Source of the DNA: Campylobacteraceae bacterium | Lineage (GTDB): Bacteria > Campylobacterota > Campylobacteria > Campylobacterales > Arcobacteraceae | Reading direction: 5' to 3' | Assembly: GCA_013373175.1 (NCBI GenBank) | Contig: JABXII010000014.1 | Span: forward strand, 62,001-126,000 | DNA: 64,000 nucleotides | Part shown: piece after piece, positions 43,619-52,601 of the stretch | Position numbering within the stretch: the first letter of the stretch is position 1 | Layout: each line of letters starts with the position of its first letter | Notes under the pieces: model-generated | The model's database searches: none | What the model saw: only the letters and a program-made list of their open reading frames with translations | Told to the model about the DNA's origin: nothing | Program-made: the position numbers and the translations under genes

Positions 43619-43797
43619 AGGTAGTCCTTTATTAAAAAATTAATATGTAAAGTAAAGTTTTGTAATCTAAAATTTGATTATTTTGTAAATGTTAGTAAAA
43701 TTTGAGAATTTTCTGGGGGATCTAAAGAGTTTATTCCGTTTTCATAAGCTCTTTTATGGTATAAATTAATATTAGTTTCTACACTACATAACTTATT

Positions 43798-43849
43798 AAT
43801 TGTCGAGAACATCGCAATTGTTGACAATTTAAAGTACTGTTTATTATAC
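43798..43849. promoter_or_regulatory. Divergent cobalamin promoter with inverted repeat
   Basis: AATTGTC at 43798-43804 and GACAATT at 43823-43829 are an inverted repeat with an 18-nt spacer. The second arm overlaps a -35-like TTGACA at 43821-43826, followed after 17 nt by TTATAC at 43844-43849, facing cbiA. The 287-nt intergenic region has no recognisable B12 riboswitch (no B12-box GCCACTG-like block), so regulation by a protein is possible. Confidence 0.4.
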
Positions 43850-43905
43850 CCTCTAAGATTTTTCATAGCTGAATTATAGCTAAAAAAAATAATATAGAGG
43901 TAAAA

Positions 43906-45183
43906 GTGAACTCAATTCTAATTTCTGCTGTTGCATCAAATCAGGGGAAAACTATTCTTTCTACTGCATTATTGTACTATTTTAAAAACAGTGTAAGACC
44001 TTTTAAAATTGGTCCTGATTATATTGACCCACAATTTCATGAAATAGTTTGCAATACAAAATCAATAAACCTAGATACCTTTATCATGAATGAATCCCAA
44101 GTAAAATGGCTTTTTAATAAATACTCAAATAAAGAAGTTTCTATTTTAGAAGGTGTAATGGGCTTTTATGATGGCATGGACAAAGGCTGTTCAGCTTATG
44201 ATGTAGGAAAACTATTAAATGTGCCTACTGTTTTACTTCTTGATGCTAGTGGTTCATATATAACTATTAGTGCTGTATTAAAAGGTCTTAAGACATATAA
44301 AAAAGACAACACTATTAAAGCTATAGTATTAAATAAAGTCTCTTCAAAAATGCACTTTGAATTAATAAAAAAACAAATAGAAGAAGATTTCCAAGGTGAA
44401 AATGAGATAAAAGTACTTGGCTGGATAAAAAAAGATTTACCAAGTTTAAGAGACACACACTTAGGCTTAGATTTAAAAGATGCAAAAAAAGAAGTTTTAG
44501 AAAACATCTCTAAAGAAGTTTTAGAAAATATTGATTTAGAAGCTTTAAAGAAAATATCTTTATATGAAAAAGAAACTATAACAAACTATCCATTTGAAAA
44601 GATAGAAAAGATAAACAAGAAAGCCACGGTTGTTTATGATGAAAACTTCTCCTTCTTATACCATGATAATTTAGAAGTTTTAAAAGAGTTGTTTACCCAA
44701 GTAGAAGTCATTAGCTCCACAAAAGATGAAAAGATAAGCTCTAATAGTGATTTTATCTTTATCCCAGGGGGTTATGTAGAAACAAAAGAAGCCTATGAAA
44801 GAGTTAAAGATTCACACAACTTCAAAGCTTCATTAAGAGAGCATGTAAATAAAAACAAACATATCTATGCAGAGTGTGCAGGGCTTTTATATCTAAGTAA
44901 TAGTGTAGATGATAAAGAGATGGCAAAAATCTTAGAAATAAGCTTTTCACTTGAGAAAAGAAGAACGCGTCTTGGCTATTACTATAGTCAAAGTGGCTTA
45001 AAAGGTCATTCTTTTCACTACACAAAACCCCTTGATACTTCAAAAGGATGTGATATTTTAAGTAAAAAGATTAACTCAAAAGGTGAAGTAGGAGCTTGGA
45101 AGAAAGAAAATGTATATGGAACTTATCTACATACAATGTTTAGAAATAATATAAATATATTAAAGGATTACTTTGGAATTTAA
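43906..45183 (+). CDS. cbiA: Cobyrinate a,c-diamide synthase CbiA
   Basis: 425 residues from a GTG start with GAGG before it. The N-terminal P-loop-like SNQGKT at 12-17 and the VMGFYDGMDKG block belong to the ATP-dependent amidation domain, and the C-terminal glutaminase has Cys in YAECAGLLYL and His in YGTYLHTMF. It amidates the a and c positions of cobyrinate. First gene of the rightward cobalamin operon; overlaps cbiC by 11 nt. Confidence 0.93.
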   Translation: MNSILISAVASNQGKTILSTALLYYFKNSVRPFKIGPDYIDPQFHEIVCNTKSINLDTFIMNESQVKWLFNKYSNKEVSILEGVMGFYDGMDKGCSAYDVGKLLNVPTVLLLDASGSYITISAVLKGLKTYKKDNTIKAIVLNKVSSKMHFELIKKQIEEDFQGENEIKVLGWIKKDLPSLRDTHLGLDLKDAKKEVLENISKEVLENIDLEALKKISLYEKETITNYPFEKIEKINKKATVVYDENFSFLYHDNLEVLKELFTQVEVISSTKDEKISSNSDFIFIPGGYVETKEAYERVKDSHNFKASLREHVNKNKHIYAECAGLLYLSNSVDDKEMAKILEISFSLEKRRTRLGYYYSQSGLKGHSFHYTKPLDTSKGCDILSKKINSKGEVGAWKKENVYGTYLHTMFRNNINILKDYFGI

Positions 45184-45883
45184 ACTAGAACAACCCCCAA
45201 TAAATATTGGTGCTGATATTTCAAATAAATCATTTGAAATGATTAGTGAAGAATTAAAAGATTATGAAAAGATAAATGAGTTTGATAAAGGACAACAAGA
45301 GGTAATAAGTAGACTTATTCATACTACTACTTGTTTTGATGAAGTATTAAACAATATTTATTTTTCAAAAGATGCAATTCAAAAGGTGCAAAAACTACTA
45401 TTAAACAAAGCAAAAATAATAGTTGATGTAAATATGATAAAAGTTGGACTTAGTGATTTTTACCTAAAACAATATGAAAATGAAGTTGTATGCTATATCA
45501 ACGAACCATTTACTTATGAGATGGCAGAAAAAAACAAAACAACAAGAAGTTATGCAGCTGTAGTAGAAGCTATTAAAAGACACAAAGATGAACCTTTAGT
45601 ACTTGCATGTGGAAATGCCCCTACTTTTATCTATGCAGCAATTAATACGTTAATAGAACAAAAAGTAGATTTAAACAATGTTGCTTTACTACTATTTCCA
45701 GTAGGTTTTGTAAATGTTGTTGAATCAAAAGCTTATGGTAGGAAGTTTTGTGACCATTTTGATGTGGCAGGGATTATTATGGAAGGAAGATTTGGAAGTT
45801 CTACTATGACAGTAGCAACTCTTCATGCAATCTATAAGTTAATAAAAGATTATGATAAAGATGAGAAATATAATGGAAAATAA
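45173..45883 (+). CDS. cbiC: Precorrin-8X methylmutase CbiC
   Basis: 236 residues from a TTG start with AAAGGA 5 nt before it. The family motif SRLIHTTTCFD holds the catalytic His; VDVNMIKVGLS and ACGNAPTFIYA and FPVGFVNVVESK are conserved. It moves a methyl from C11 to C12 to form (hydrogeno)cobyrinate. It overlaps cbiA at its start and the Fe-S protein gene at its end. Confidence 0.92.
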   Translation: MEFKLEQPPINIGADISNKSFEMISEELKDYEKINEFDKGQQEVISRLIHTTTCFDEVLNNIYFSKDAIQKVQKLLLNKAKIIVDVNMIKVGLSDFYLKQYENEVVCYINEPFTYEMAEKNKTTRSYAAVVEAIKRHKDEPLVLACGNAPTFIYAAINTLIEQKVDLNNVALLLFPVGFVNVVESKAYGRKFCDHFDVAGIIMEGRFGSSTMTVATLHAIYKLIKDYDKDEKYNGK

Positions 45884-46343
45884 AAAAGAAGTACTTTACA
45901 ACACAATGGGCAGTGTTGTAGCAGAAGGTTTTACTTGCAAACCAAAACAGTTTGATGCAAATAAACCTATTATGCACTTTAAGACTCAACTTTTTTTATG
46001 TGATGATGAGAGATGTTCAAAAGCTCACAAAGGTAAAGATGTAGCAGCAACTTTAAGAGAAGTTATAAAAGAGTTAAACCTATCAAAGGGTGAAGAGAGA
46101 ATCAAAGTTGTAAGAACTGGATGCTTTGGAGCATGTAGATTTAGGTCTGTTGCAAATATCTATGAAAATACACAAAGAAATGGATATTTAGAAAATAATG
46201 CAATCTGGCTTAAAAATGTTCATCAATATGATAAAGAAAAATGGGTAAAATTATTTAAAACATTAAGCAATAATGAAAAACTTGACATGAGTGAATTCAA
46301 AATAGTTCCTATGTCAGAAATGGACACATACAAAAATGATTAA
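45873..46343 (+). CDS. [2Fe-2S] thioredoxin-like ferredoxin of the cobalamin operon
   Basis: About 156 residues; the ATG at 45873 overlaps the cbiC stop. Cys43-x4-Cys48 (LCDDERC) and CFGAC (about 84-88) fit the thioredoxin-like [2Fe-2S] cluster (NuoE/Shethna type), and the rest is alpha/beta. It lies between cbiC and cobA. It may supply electrons to a cobalamin step, for example the reductase that is otherwise missing here, or to ring contraction. It is not the enzyme itself as far as can be seen. Confidence 0.75.
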   Translation: MENKKEVLYNTMGSVVAEGFTCKPKQFDANKPIMHFKTQLFLCDDERCSKAHKGKDVAATLREVIKELNLSKGEERIKVVRTGCFGACRFRSVANIYENTQRNGYLENNAIWLKNVHQYDKEKWVKLFKTLSNNEKLDMSEFKIVPMSEMDTYKND

Positions 46344-47073
46344 AAAGATATATTTAGTAGGAGCAGGACCTGGAGAATTAGACCTACTTACACTAAAAGC
46401 TGTAAAGATAATAGAACAAGCAGATGTGATTTTATATGATGCTTTAGTAAACGAAGAAGTATTTCAGTTCTGTAAAGAGAATTGCCTAAAAGTAAATGTA
46501 GGAAAAAGAAAAGGTAAACACCTAAAGCAACAAGAAGAGATAAATGACCTTTTAGTTGGCTATGCAAAAACCCATAAAGTAGTTGTAAGATTAAAAGGAG
46601 GAACTCCTTTTGTTTTTGGTCGTGGATATGAAGAAGTTAGAGCTATAAAAGAAGCTGGCTTTGAAGTAGAGGTAGTATCAGGGGTAAGTTCAACAACTTC
46701 TGTACCAGAAAGCTTTATGCTACCACTTGTAGATAGAAAGTTTAATGACTCATATAGAACTATTACAGGACATGATATTGATGTTTTCAAAAGTATTGTT
46801 AAATCATACCATGATAGAGAAAATCTAATTATTATGATGGGTGTTCATAATATCAAAAACATTGTTGATTATCTTCTAAATATCGGTTTTCCAAAAGATT
46901 TACCAATAGCAGTATTAAGTAGAGGAACAACAAATGATTCTTCACAAAGAATATTTACACTTGATGAGGTGAGTAATCAAAATGAAGAGTTTTTTGAAGA
47001 TTTAAGGAAATTAACTCCAGCGATACTATTTATTGGAAGAACCATTCTAGCAATGAAAGAGATTCAAGAATAG
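46336..47073 (+). CDS. cobA: Uroporphyrinogen-III C-methyltransferase CobA (SUMT)
   Basis: 245 residues. VGAGPGELDLLTLKAVKIIEQADVI is the N-terminus of the methylase family, and VVRLKGGTPFVFGRG the SUMT-specific block. It methylates uroporphyrinogen III at C2 and C7 to give precorrin-2, the branch point to sirohaem and cobalamin. It overlaps the Fe-S gene by 8 nt. It has no dehydrogenase/chelatase (CysG N-terminal) domain, so oxidation to sirohydrochlorin must be done by another protein. Confidence 0.92.
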   Translation: MIKKIYLVGAGPGELDLLTLKAVKIIEQADVILYDALVNEEVFQFCKENCLKVNVGKRKGKHLKQQEEINDLLVGYAKTHKVVVRLKGGTPFVFGRGYEEVRAIKEAGFEVEVVSGVSSTTSVPESFMLPLVDRKFNDSYRTITGHDIDVFKSIVKSYHDRENLIIMMGVHNIKNIVDYLLNIGFPKDLPIAVLSRGTTNDSSQRIFTLDEVSNQNEEFFEDLRKLTPAILFIGRTILAMKEIQE

Positions 47074-47076
47074 TAT

Positions 47077-48102
47077 ATGTCTGAAAAAAAGGTTTTAAGA
47101 AAAGGTTATACAACAGGAACTCACACAGTTGCTGCGTTTAGGTCTTGTCTAGATACATTTTTAGTTACAAACTCTCAAACAAAAACTAAAACAAATAAAA
47201 TAGATAATGATGATTTAGATGTAACAAAAGGCTGTGAGATAGTTGTATCTTTAGATTTTAATATTGAAAACTTTTTATTAAATCCAACTTTTCAAAAACC
47301 TCAAATATTTTCTTATGGAACAAATAGTTTAGAAATCTATGCGGGCCTTGGTGTAGGAGTGGTAACAAAAAAGGGACTTAAAATACAAGCACCCTATCCT
47401 GCTATAAATCCTACTCCATTACATGCTATGCAAGAGTATTTTGAAATAAAAACAAAGAATAAAGAAAACCTGCATTTAAAATGTTGTGTAAGCGTTACAA
47501 ATGGTCAAAAAATAGCCAAACAAACAGCAAACTCAAAAGTTGGAGTACTTGAAGGTATCTCAATACTTGGAACAACTGGAATTGTAAAACCTGTGTCAAG
47601 TTCAGCTTATATAGACTCAGTAAAAACTGAAATAGAATTTGCAATACAAAATAACTATGAAACCATCTATTTTACCCTTGGGAACTCTGCTTTTAAAGTA
47701 GCTTGTTCTAAGGCAAATGAAGAAGCAATTATAGAAATAGGAAATTTTGTTTATGACTCAGTTGAACTTGCAACAAAACAAAATGCAAAAGAAGTAATCT
47801 TTTTATGTGGAATTGGAAAGATGACAAAGGTTTATCAAGGTTTTAAAAACACCCACAATAGATTTGGAGTAATTGATTTTACAAAACTTCAATTAGACAT
47901 AAAAGAAAACCTAGGCTATGAAGTTGATATTGAAGCAACTTTAACAGTAAAGGGGATATCCCAAGAGCTTGAAAAAGTGGGATTACTTGATGCTTTTTAT
48001 GAAATGATTACAAAAAAAGCAAACGAACAAATAAAACAATGGTTTAAAACATCAAATGTAAAAGCCATAATATTAGAACAAAAAGAGGTATTAGGATGGT
48101 AA
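47077..48102 (+). CDS. cbiD: Cobalt-precorrin-5B C1-methyltransferase CbiD
   Basis: 341 residues, the unusual SAM enzyme of the anaerobic pathway. The N-terminus reads LRKGYTTGTHTVAAF, the family signature; later VGVLEGISILGTTGIVKP and a glycine-rich block with LCGIGKMTKVYQG. It methylates C1 after ring contraction. It lies 3 nt after cobA and overlaps cbiET by 7 nt. The presence of CbiD and CbiG, not CobF, shows the cobalt-early pathway. Confidence 0.93.
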   Translation: MSEKKVLRKGYTTGTHTVAAFRSCLDTFLVTNSQTKTKTNKIDNDDLDVTKGCEIVVSLDFNIENFLLNPTFQKPQIFSYGTNSLEIYAGLGVGVVTKKGLKIQAPYPAINPTPLHAMQEYFEIKTKNKENLHLKCCVSVTNGQKIAKQTANSKVGVLEGISILGTTGIVKPVSSSAYIDSVKTEIEFAIQNNYETIYFTLGNSAFKVACSKANEEAIIEIGNFVYDSVELATKQNAKEVIFLCGIGKMTKVYQGFKNTHNRFGVIDFTKLQLDIKENLGYEVDIEATLTVKGISQELEKVGLLDAFYEMITKKANEQIKQWFKTSNVKAIILEQKEVLGW

Positions 48103-49277
48103 CAATAACTGGTAATGGTATGGGAGATTATACCTTTACAAATTTAGACTTTGATATTAGCAGGTTTGACAAGATTATCTGTGATTCAAACTTCAAAGAA
48201 GAAGCTTCAAATATTCTAAAACTAAAATATAAAGAAGCAAAAGAGTATCTTTTAGAAAACTATGACAAAGAAGAGATTTTATATGTAGTTACTGGTTCAC
48301 CCCTATTTTTTAGTGCTGGAACAATTATTGCTAAAAACTTACCTAAAGAAAAAGTAAAAATCATAAATAACACTTCTTCTAAAACATATATGTGCCAGAA
48401 ACTTTTTATTAGTGAAACTGAAATAGATGTAATATCTTTACATGGAAGAGTTGATTTTGATTTACAAAACTTTTTACAAAATAAATATACTTTTGTGCTT
48501 TGTGATAAATTTACAATTGCAAGATTAAAAACTGCCCTTTCATTTTTTAACTCTTCTTCTATAACTACTACTATAGGCTATAAGCTTGGCTTCGTTGATG
48601 AAAAAATAGAAGAGATAGATTTACTTAACTTTGATGAAAAATCTTTTGATTTATCTCAACCTTTTGTACTACTTATTAAAAAAGAGTTTGAATCTAAAAA
48701 CATAATTAGTGAAGATGTAGAGTTTGAGACTGAACGAGGAATGATTACTAAAAAATACAAAAGACAACTTACTTTACAAAACCTTGATTTAGAACCAAAC
48801 AATCTTTTATGGGATATTGGGGCAGGAAGTGGTTCTTGTGCAATTGAAGCCTTTAAAAGATACAAGGTTAAAACAACACTTTTTGAAAAAAATGAAACAA
48901 GAGTGGAGTTTATAAAACAGAATCTAACTAATCATCATGTAGTAAATACAAAACTATTTGAAGGTGAAGCACAAGAGATAATCCCAAGTTTAGAAGAAAC
49001 TCCACAAAGAATCTTTGTAGGTGGTGGTGGAGTTGAAGTTATAAAACAACTTCCAAAGCTTTATAAAAAATTAGATGAAAATGGAATTATGCTTATTAAT
49101 GCAATAACACTAAAACATTTAAACCTAATGTTAACGGTATTAAATGAAGCAAAAATAGAGTACGAAATCCACTCAATCTCACTTACAACTTATAAAGGAA
49201 AACTTGATTTAGTAGAACCAGAAAGACAACTATTTCAAATAAAAATATACAAAAAGAATAAAGAAGAGGAAAACTAA
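48096..49277 (+). CDS. cbiET: Fused precorrin-6Y methyltransferase/decarboxylase CbiET
   Basis: 393 residues. The N-terminal half (about 1-200) is a CbiE tetrapyrrole methylase (C5), with ITGNGMGDYTF and VVTGSPLFFSAGT; the C-terminal half (about 200-393) is CbiT, a class I methyltransferase with LLWDIGAGSGSCAIEA at the SAM loop (C15 methylation and C12 acetate decarboxylation). The fusion corresponds to CobL. AGAGG lies before the ATG. Neighbours cbiD and cbiF act in adjacent steps. Confidence 0.93.
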   Translation: MVTITGNGMGDYTFTNLDFDISRFDKIICDSNFKEEASNILKLKYKEAKEYLLENYDKEEILYVVTGSPLFFSAGTIIAKNLPKEKVKIINNTSSKTYMCQKLFISETEIDVISLHGRVDFDLQNFLQNKYTFVLCDKFTIARLKTALSFFNSSSITTTIGYKLGFVDEKIEEIDLLNFDEKSFDLSQPFVLLIKKEFESKNIISEDVEFETERGMITKKYKRQLTLQNLDLEPNNLLWDIGAGSGSCAIEAFKRYKVKTTLFEKNETRVEFIKQNLTNHHVVNTKLFEGEAQEIIPSLEETPQRIFVGGGGVEVIKQLPKLYKKLDENGIMLINAITLKHLNLMLTVLNEAKIEYEIHSISLTTYKGKLDLVEPERQLFQIKIYKKNKEEEN

Positions 49278-49279
49278 AA

Positions 49280-50032
49280 ATGGTTTATTTTATAGGTGCT
49301 GGTCCAGGGGATCCAGACTTAGTAACAGTAAAAGCACAAAAAATACTTCAAAAAGCAGATGTAATTTTATATACAGGTTCACTTGTACCAAAAGAAGTTC
49401 TTTCTTGGTGCAAAGAAGAAGCTATCATAGAAGATTCTCAAGGGATGAAATATCCAGAGATATTTGCTTTTTTAGAAAAATACAAAGATAAAGTAATAGC
49501 AAGAGTTCATACAGGAGATCCTTCTATTTACTCAACTATTGCAAAGCAAATAGAGTTTCTACAAGAACAAAATATAAAATATGAAGTGATACCAGGAATT
49601 ACAGCTGCTTTTGGAGCAGCAGCTAGTCTTGGAATTGAATACACTATTCCAGGTGTTTCTCAAACTATGATTCTTACACGGGTTGAAGGTAAAACTCCAA
49701 ATCCTGAAAAACTAGAAAATATACTTGCTTGTAAGAACTCATCACTAGTATTTTATCTATCAATCTTACTTCTTAAGAAGCTTAAGAAAAAAGCTCTTGA
49801 CTTGGGATATTCTGCTGATACACCTTGTTGGGTAGTTGAAAAAGCAACTTGGAAAGAAGAAGAGATTTTCAAAGGAACAATTTCAGATATAGAAAATCAA
49901 GTATCTCATATCAAAGGTGTTGCTTTAATTTTATTTGGAGATTTTTTAAAACAAGAAGAAACTGAGGAATCTCATCTTTATGTTAAACCTTTAGTTAAAG
50001 AGCTGCAAGAGAAAAAGGCTAATAATGAGTAA
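49280..50032 (+). CDS. cbiF: Precorrin-4 C11-methyltransferase CbiF
   Basis: 250 residues, tetrapyrrole methylase with FIGAGPGDPDLVTVKAQKIL at the N-terminus, TGSLVPKEVLSWC and HTGDPSIYSTIAKQ, all typical of CbiF/CobM. It adds the methyl at C11. GAGGAA precedes the ATG by 9 nt. It lies 2 nt after cbiET and overlaps cbiG by 8 nt. Confidence 0.93.
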   Translation: MVYFIGAGPGDPDLVTVKAQKILQKADVILYTGSLVPKEVLSWCKEEAIIEDSQGMKYPEIFAFLEKYKDKVIARVHTGDPSIYSTIAKQIEFLQEQNIKYEVIPGITAAFGAAASLGIEYTIPGVSQTMILTRVEGKTPNPEKLENILACKNSSLVFYLSILLLKKLKKKALDLGYSADTPCWVVEKATWKEEEIFKGTISDIENQVSHIKGVALILFGDFLKQEETEESHLYVKPLVKELQEKKANNE

Positions 50033-51041
50033 ATTAAAAATTGCCCTAGTTTCTATAAATCAACCAAGTCTAAACTCTGCTTGCAAACTTTTAGATTACC
50101 TAGAAGATTTTGAAGTTGATGTTTATGGTAAAAAAGATTTAGAACACAATTTAGAAAACCTACATACATATGAAAAAATTGATACAGTTTTACAAAATGG
50201 TTGGAAAAAATATGATGCTATTATATGTATTTTAGCTATGGGAATTGTTGTTAGAAAAATAGCACCCCTACTTGAAAGCAAAGCAACTGATCCAGCTATT
50301 ATAGTTATGAGTATCGATTTAACAAAGGTTATCCCACTTCTTAGTGGTCACATTGGTGGAGCAAATGAGTTAAGTGATTTACTAGCTTCTAGACTTCCAG
50401 ATTGTATGAATTTTGTATCAACTGCAACAGACCAAACAAAAACTTTTGCTTTTGATATGTTTGCAAAGAAAAACAATCTTGAAATAGAAAACCTAAAATG
50501 CTTAGCAAAAATCTCTAACTCACTTCTAAATAAAAAAGAAGTAGAAGTTAAAACCTATGAAAGTATTTTTGAAACAATTCCAAATAAAACAAATCTAAAA
50601 AGAGTAGATGAACAAAGTTCTGAACTATGCGTTAATATAACTCCATTTACCGATAACAACCTAAGCTTAAAACCAAAAGTATACTTAGGTATGGGTTGTA
50701 ATAGAGATACATCATTTGAAGATATTGAGGCTTCATTTTTTTGGTTTTTAGAAAAACATAATCTAAAAAAAGAACAAATAGAAAATATAGCTTCTTTTGA
50801 AGCAAAAGCAGATGAAAAAGGACTTTTAGAGTTTGCACAAAAATACAATTTTGATATCAAGTTTTATAATGAAAAAGAGATAAACTCACTTCAAGGAGAG
50901 TTTAGCCCTTCTCAAGCAACTAAATTTTTTGGACTAAAAGGTGTTAGTGAACCATCTTCTATGTTAGTTTCAAAATATAACGAACTTATCATACCTAAAA
51001 ATGTGTATGAGAAAAAAATTACAATAGCAGCCGCAGTATAA
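50025..51041 (+). CDS. cbiG: Cobalt-precorrin-5A hydrolase CbiG
   Basis: 338 residues. Opens the ring lactone of cobalt-precorrin-5A and releases acetaldehyde (C2 unit). The first half shows ILAMGIVVRKIAPLLESK and LLSGHIGGANELSDLLA; the C-terminal domain begins with YLGMGCNRDTSFEDIEA and ends in GVSEPSSMLVSKYN. Both halves are in one protein, as in most CbiG. Between cbiF and cbiH with short spacing. Confidence 0.93.
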   Translation: MSKLKIALVSINQPSLNSACKLLDYLEDFEVDVYGKKDLEHNLENLHTYEKIDTVLQNGWKKYDAIICILAMGIVVRKIAPLLESKATDPAIIVMSIDLTKVIPLLSGHIGGANELSDLLASRLPDCMNFVSTATDQTKTFAFDMFAKKNNLEIENLKCLAKISNSLLNKKEVEVKTYESIFETIPNKTNLKRVDEQSSELCVNITPFTDNNLSLKPKVYLGMGCNRDTSFEDIEASFFWFLEKHNLKKEQIENIASFEAKADEKGLLEFAQKYNFDIKFYNEKEINSLQGEFSPSQATKFFGLKGVSEPSSMLVSKYNELIIPKNVYEKKITIAAAV

Positions 51042-51054
51042 AAGGAAAAACAAA

Positions 51055-51840
51055 ATGGCAAAAAAATTATATATAGTTAGTTCAGGTGCTGGTGGAACAT
51101 CATATATCACACCAGAAGCAAAAAACGCGTTAGAAGAGTGTCAAGTAGTAGTTTCATATAGTAAATACGCAAGAGAATTAAAAGAGTTAATAGAAGGTAA
51201 AGAACTATTTACATCTGGTATGACACATGAAATTGAAAGATGTAATCAAGCTATTGAATATGCAAGTCAAGGAAAAACAACTTGTATCGTATCAAATGGA
51301 GATGCAAATGTTTATGGAATGGCTACACTAATAGTTGAGATTATGGATGAAAAAGATTTATGGGATGAAGTTGAGCTTATCTCACTTCCTGGGGTTACTT
51401 CATTTTTAGCAGCAGCAAGTAAAGTTGGAGCTCCTGTATCTCAAGACTTTTCTATCATTTCTCTATCTGATAGACTTACAGATATAAATTTAATTGATAA
51501 AAGAGTAAAAGCAGCCCTTGATTGTGATTTTGTTTTAGGTATTTATAATCCTAAATCTAAAAAAAGAATTCTTCCTTATCAAAACTTTTTAAGAGCCTTA
51601 GAAAATGGATATCAAGATAGAATAGCAATTATTGCTTCAAATGTAGGAAGAGTTGAGAAAGAGAAAATCACAGTAACAACAGCCCAAGACTTAATAGACC
51701 AAGATATAGAACACGAAGCGGTTTCTATGTCAACATTAATTATAATTTGCAATTCAAACTCAAAATTAACTAAAAATGGAAAAGTTTTAACACCAAGAGG
51801 ATATTTAAATAAATATGAACTAAGTGGAGAACTTAAATAA
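51055..51840 (+). CDS. cbiH: Precorrin-3B C17-methyltransferase/ring contraction enzyme CbiH
   Basis: 261 residues, tetrapyrrole methylase. Conserved blocks: EIERCNQAIEYASQGKTTCIVSNGDANVYGM and YNPKSKKRILPYQ, the typical CbiH/CobJ stretch. It methylates C17 and contracts the ring. The N-terminal loop reads SSGAGGTSYITPEA, lacking the usual GPG of related enzymes, which is normal for CbiH variants. Follows cbiG after 13 nt. No Fe-S extension is fused, unlike some long CbiH forms. Confidence 0.9.
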   Translation: MAKKLYIVSSGAGGTSYITPEAKNALEECQVVVSYSKYARELKELIEGKELFTSGMTHEIERCNQAIEYASQGKTTCIVSNGDANVYGMATLIVEIMDEKDLWDEVELISLPGVTSFLAAASKVGAPVSQDFSIISLSDRLTDINLIDKRVKAALDCDFVLGIYNPKSKKRILPYQNFLRALENGYQDRIAIIASNVGRVEKEKITVTTAQDLIDQDIEHEAVSMSTLIIICNSNSKLTKNGKVLTPRGYLNKYELSGELK

Positions 51841-51850
51841 AAGGCAAAAA

Positions 51851-52597
51851 ATGCAAATAGCAATTTTATCTGATATTCATTCAAATGTTTATGCACTACA
51901 AGAAGTAATAAAAGATATTAGAAATAGAAATATTGAAGTAATTTTAAACCTTGGAGATATGTTTTATGGACCAATTGAACCAAGGGCTACCTATGAATTA
52001 ATAAGAGAAAATAAATTCATAAATATCTGTGGAAATCAAGATAGAGAAATCCTTGAAGCTTCTTTAGCTCAACTTGAAGAAAACCCTACTTTAAGATATG
52101 CCTATGAAGATTTAGGGGATGAAGTTTTATACTGGATTCAAGATTTACAATTTGAAAAAATTATTGGTGGAACATATTATATGATTCATGGAACATACTT
52201 TGATGATAGCCAGTATTTATTGGAAGATATTTCAGAAGGTTCTATAAAGTTAAGAAGTGATGAGGATATTATCAAATTAACAGATAATATTGAGGCCCCA
52301 TTTATTTTTTGTGGACACTCTCACTTACCAAGAATTCATAAGCTAAACTCTGGACAGATAGTTATAAATCCAGGTTCTGTTGGACTTCAAGCCTATAAAG
52401 ATGAACTTCCAACTAAACACAAGATGGAAAACCATACCCCTGATGCAGCCTATACTATTTTAACAGTTGAAGAAAATCAATATAGTGTTGAGCAAGTAAG
52501 AGTTGCCTATGACTTTGAAAAAGCAGCAAAAAAAGCAGAAGAAAATGGAAGAGAAGATTGGGCACATGCCCTTAGAATGGGAAAGGTTTTAGACTAA
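51851..52597 (+). CDS. YfcE/MJ0936-type metallophosphoesterase in the cobalamin operon
   Basis: 248 residues from the ATG at 51851, preceded by AAGG and 10 nt after the cbiH stop. The metal-site motifs are all present: SDIHSN near 7-12, LGDMFYGP, GNQDRE, MIHGTYF, CGHSHLPR and NPGSVG. The family hydrolyses phosphodiesters or phosphate esters; the context suggests a cobalamin-linked substrate, for instance a nucleotide-loop intermediate, but none is established. It is placed between cbiH and cobD. Confidence 0.83.
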   Translation: MQIAILSDIHSNVYALQEVIKDIRNRNIEVILNLGDMFYGPIEPRATYELIRENKFINICGNQDREILEASLAQLEENPTLRYAYEDLGDEVLYWIQDLQFEKIIGGTYYMIHGTYFDDSQYLLEDISEGSIKLRSDEDIIKLTDNIEAPFIFCGHSHLPRIHKLNSGQIVINPGSVGLQAYKDELPTKHKMENHTPDAAYTILTVEENQYSVEQVRVAYDFEKAAKKAEENGREDWAHALRMGKVLD

Positions 52598-52601
52598 TCA
52601 T

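Noticed and set aside
43678-43866. A 62-codon minus-strand frame in the cobalamin intergenic region
   Set aside because: It covers the promoter and inverted repeat, has no clear Shine-Dalgarno, and its product shows no recognisable features, so it is probably chance.
43619-43905. Cobalamin riboswitch
   Set aside because: I looked for the B12-box and the conserved GGGAA/GCCACTG blocks on both strands and found none.
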